From an uncultured beta proteobacterium (GTDB taxonomy: Bacteria; Pseudomonadota; Gammaproteobacteria; Burkholderiales; SG8-39): a stretch of 6,743 bases of DNA. Below, piece by piece: positions 5,282-6,743 of the stretch. The notes beneath the pieces were generated by a model, which had not been told where the DNA came from, searched no databases, and worked only from the letters and a program-made list of their open reading frames with translations. Within the stretch, counting starts at the first letter, position 1. Each line of letters opens with the position of its first letter. The DNA lies in the NCBI GenBank assembly GCA_903868285.1, contig CAIPUP010000298.1, positions 1 through 6,743 of the forward strand, written 5' to 3'. The position numbers were made by a program, and so were the translations under genes.

Positions 5282-6743
5282 TCAGCGCCCACCTTTCAGC
5301 GCCCGGGCTATCGCCGCAGCCGGATCTTCTTCTTCCGGCTCGGCTTTTTTCTCGCTGCCATCCTGCGGCACGGCAAACGGATTGTCGTTCTCCACCGGCG
5401 TGTTCTCGTCCTGCGGTGCTTCGAGCTGGATCTCGACCTTGGACGGATCAACGCCATTGGGCTTGGCCAGGAACTCCGTCACCAATCCGGGCCAGACGAT
5501 GACCACGATGGCCATCACCAGTTGCAGGCCGACCCAGGGCAGTGCGCCCCAGTAAATATCCGAGCTCTTCACTTCCTTGGAGGCAATGCCGCGCAGATAG
5601 AACAGCGCAAAGCCAAACGGCGGATGCATGAAGGAGGTCTGCATGGTCACGCACAGCAAGACGCCGAACCACACCAGATCGATGCCCATCTTCTGTGCTA
5701 CCGGTGCCAGCAGCGGCACGACGATGAAGGCAATTTCGAAGAAGTCGAGAAAGAAAGCCAGGAAGAACACGAACAGGTTGACCGCGATCAGAAAGCCAAC
5801 CTGACCGCCAGGCAGTGAGCTCAGCATGTGCTCGATCCAGCGCCCGCCATCGACGCCCTGGAACACCAGGCTGAACACCGTGGCGCCGATGAGGATGAAG
5901 ATCACCATGGCGGTGATGCGCATGGTCGAGGCCATGCCCTGCTGCATCAGCGACCAGGTCAGGCGACGGTGCATGGCGGCCAGGCCGACCGCACCTACCG
6001 CACCCATGGCACCAGCTTCGGTCGGCGTGGCCAGTCCCATGAAGATGGTGCCCAGCACCAGGAAGATCAGCACGATGGAAGGCACCATGCCCCACAGCAC
6101 GCGCCGGATCAGCGGCCAGCCGCGCACCGTGCGCGCCTCGGGCGGCAGTGCCGGCACCCACTGCGGCTTGAAAATCGACAGCGCGAAAATGTAGAGCATG
6201 AACAGCACGGTCTGCACGATGGACGGGCCGATGGCGCCGGCATACATGTCGCCGACCGAGCGTCCGAGCTGATCGGCCAGTATCACCAGTACCAGCGAGG
6301 GCGGGATGAGCTGGGTGATGGTGCCCGAGGCGGCAATCACGCCGGTGGCGGTTTTCATGTCGTAGCCGTAGCGCATCATGATCGGCAGCGAGATCACGCC
6401 CATGGCGATGACCGAGGCCGCTACCGTGCCGGTGATGGCGCCGAGAATTGCGCCGACAATGATCACGGCATAGGCCAGGCCGCCGGGGACAGCGCCGAAT
6501 AACTGACCGGTGCCCTCGAGCAGGTCTTCGGCCAGGCCGCAGCGCTCGAGAATGGCGCCCATGAAGGTGAAAAACGGAATCGACAGCAGCAGGTCATTGG
6601 ACAGGATGCCGAACACCCGCAGCGGCAGGTTGCTCATGTAGATGGGCTCGAAATAGCCCAGCTCGATGCTGGCAAAGCCCGATATCAGGCCGAGCGCAGC
6701 CAGCGAGAAGGCCACCGGATAGCCCACCAGCATGAACACCACC
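5282..6743 (-). CDS. dctM: TRAP transporter large permease DctM (FcbT3-like; 5' end cut by window)
   Basis: This is the large membrane subunit of a TRAP transporter, the ion-coupled permease that accepts substrate from the periplasmic binding protein. The 487 codons visible end at TGA 5284-5282; the reading frame is open at the right edge, so the true start and first part of helix 1 lie outside. Numbering from the edge, many hydrophobic helices are visible (about 4-23, 50-65, 86-120, 133-156, 172-190, 218-236, 240-257, 274-295, 315-345, 355-382 and 400-422). Signatures are NDLLLSIPFFTFMGAILER at 49-67, GAITGTVAASVIAMG at 101-115, SGTITQLIPPSLVL at 139-152, LATPTEAGAMGA at 237-248 and TMQTSFMHPPFGFALFYL at 366-383. 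These match the mannitol/chloroaromatic subfamily, the same class as the DctP here. Residues about 425-486 form a Pro/Glu-rich acidic tail beyond the usual end. The tail also encodes, on the opposite strand, a terminator for the Bug gene. Confidence 0.94.
   Translation of the reverse strand, partial: VVFMLVGYPVAFSLAALGLISGFASIELGYFEPIYMSNLPLRVFGILSNDLLLSIPFFTFMGAILERCGLAEDLLEGTGQLFGAVPGGLAYAVIIVGAILGAITGTVAASVIAMGVISLPIMMRYGYDMKTATGVIAASGTITQLIPPSLVLVILADQLGRSVGDMYAGAIGPSIVQTVLFMLYIFALSIFKPQWVPALPPEARTVRGWPLIRRVLWGMVPSIVLIFLVLGTIFMGLATPTEAGAMGAVGAVGLAAMHRRLTWSLMQQGMASTMRITAMVIFILIGATVFSLVFQGVDGGRWIEHMLSSLPGGQVGFLIAVNLFVFFLAFFLDFFEIAFIVVPLLAPVAQKMGIDLVWFGVLLCVTMQTSFMHPPFGFALFYLRGIASKEVKSSDIYWGALPWVGLQLVMAIVVIVWPGLVTEFLAKPNGVDPSKVEIQLEAPQDENTPVENDNPFAVPQDGSEKKAEPEEEDPAAAIARALKGGR
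5313..5350 (+). terminator. Intrinsic terminator for the Bug transcript, inside antisense dctM
   Basis: On the plus strand, GCCG (5313-5316) and AGCCGGA (5318-5324) pair with TCCGGCT (5334-5340) and CGGC (5341-5344). The single unpaired C is at 5317 and the loop has nine bases. Six T residues (5345-5350) follow at once. This is a textbook Rho-independent terminator of 11 base pairs, 88 bases after the Bug stop. On the minus strand the same DNA encodes part of the acidic DctM tail, with the T-run read as Lys-Lys. It should act only on plus-strand transcripts, because on the minus strand the A-run precedes the stem. Confidence 0.85.

Noticed and set aside
5828..6502. His/Asp/Gly-rich plus-strand open frame of 224 codons opposite dctM
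   Set aside because: Its composition is what antisense reading of a hydrophobic membrane protein produces, and dctM is strongly supported on the other strand.

Overview
The window is GC-rich bacterial DNA with six protein genes, two of them cut by the window edges, and no RNA genes, insertion sequences or CRISPR. Two features suggest a betaproteobacterium, most likely Burkholderiales or a close relative. The first is the arrangement of mog and darP/yjgA diverging from pmbA. The second is an extracytoplasmic binding protein of the Bug family, which is greatly expanded in that group. The assignment is an inference from gene content, not from a species match.

Left part (1-2832), housekeeping. 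On the minus strand, darP (yjgA, 50S ribosome maturation) is followed after 7 bases by mog (molybdopterin adenylyltransferase, missing only its last few codons at the left edge). Diverging from them across a 194-base spacer is pmbA (tldE), the non-metal-binding partner of the TldD protease.

Right part (2889-6743), solute uptake. A TRAP periplasmic binding protein with a twin-arginine-type leader (dctP, TakP/FcbT1-like) and a Bug/TctC-type binding protein are read on the plus strand. They converge on a TRAP large permease gene (dctM, FcbT3-like) on the minus strand that runs off the right edge. DctP and DctM belong to matching subfamilies and probably form one transporter, with DctQ expected upstream of dctM outside the window. 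The Bug gene separates them.

The unusual content lies at the gene ends. Three stop codons sit inside or beside short tandem repeats: five 13-base units at the pmbA stop, two 12-base units at the dctP stop, and four 13-base units plus a degenerate one between the Bug and dctM stops. In the first two, and in part of the third, the units carry their own stop codon, so changes in copy number should not alter the protein. A strong intrinsic terminator for the Bug transcript is encoded inside the dctM 3' coding region on the opposite strand. The Bug leader carries three helically phased AGTTCGCA repeats overlapping a sigma-54-like -24/-12 motif. The AT-rich dctP leader has a full match to the IHF consensus overlapping a small palindrome. 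I see no complete new enzymatic or defence system here.
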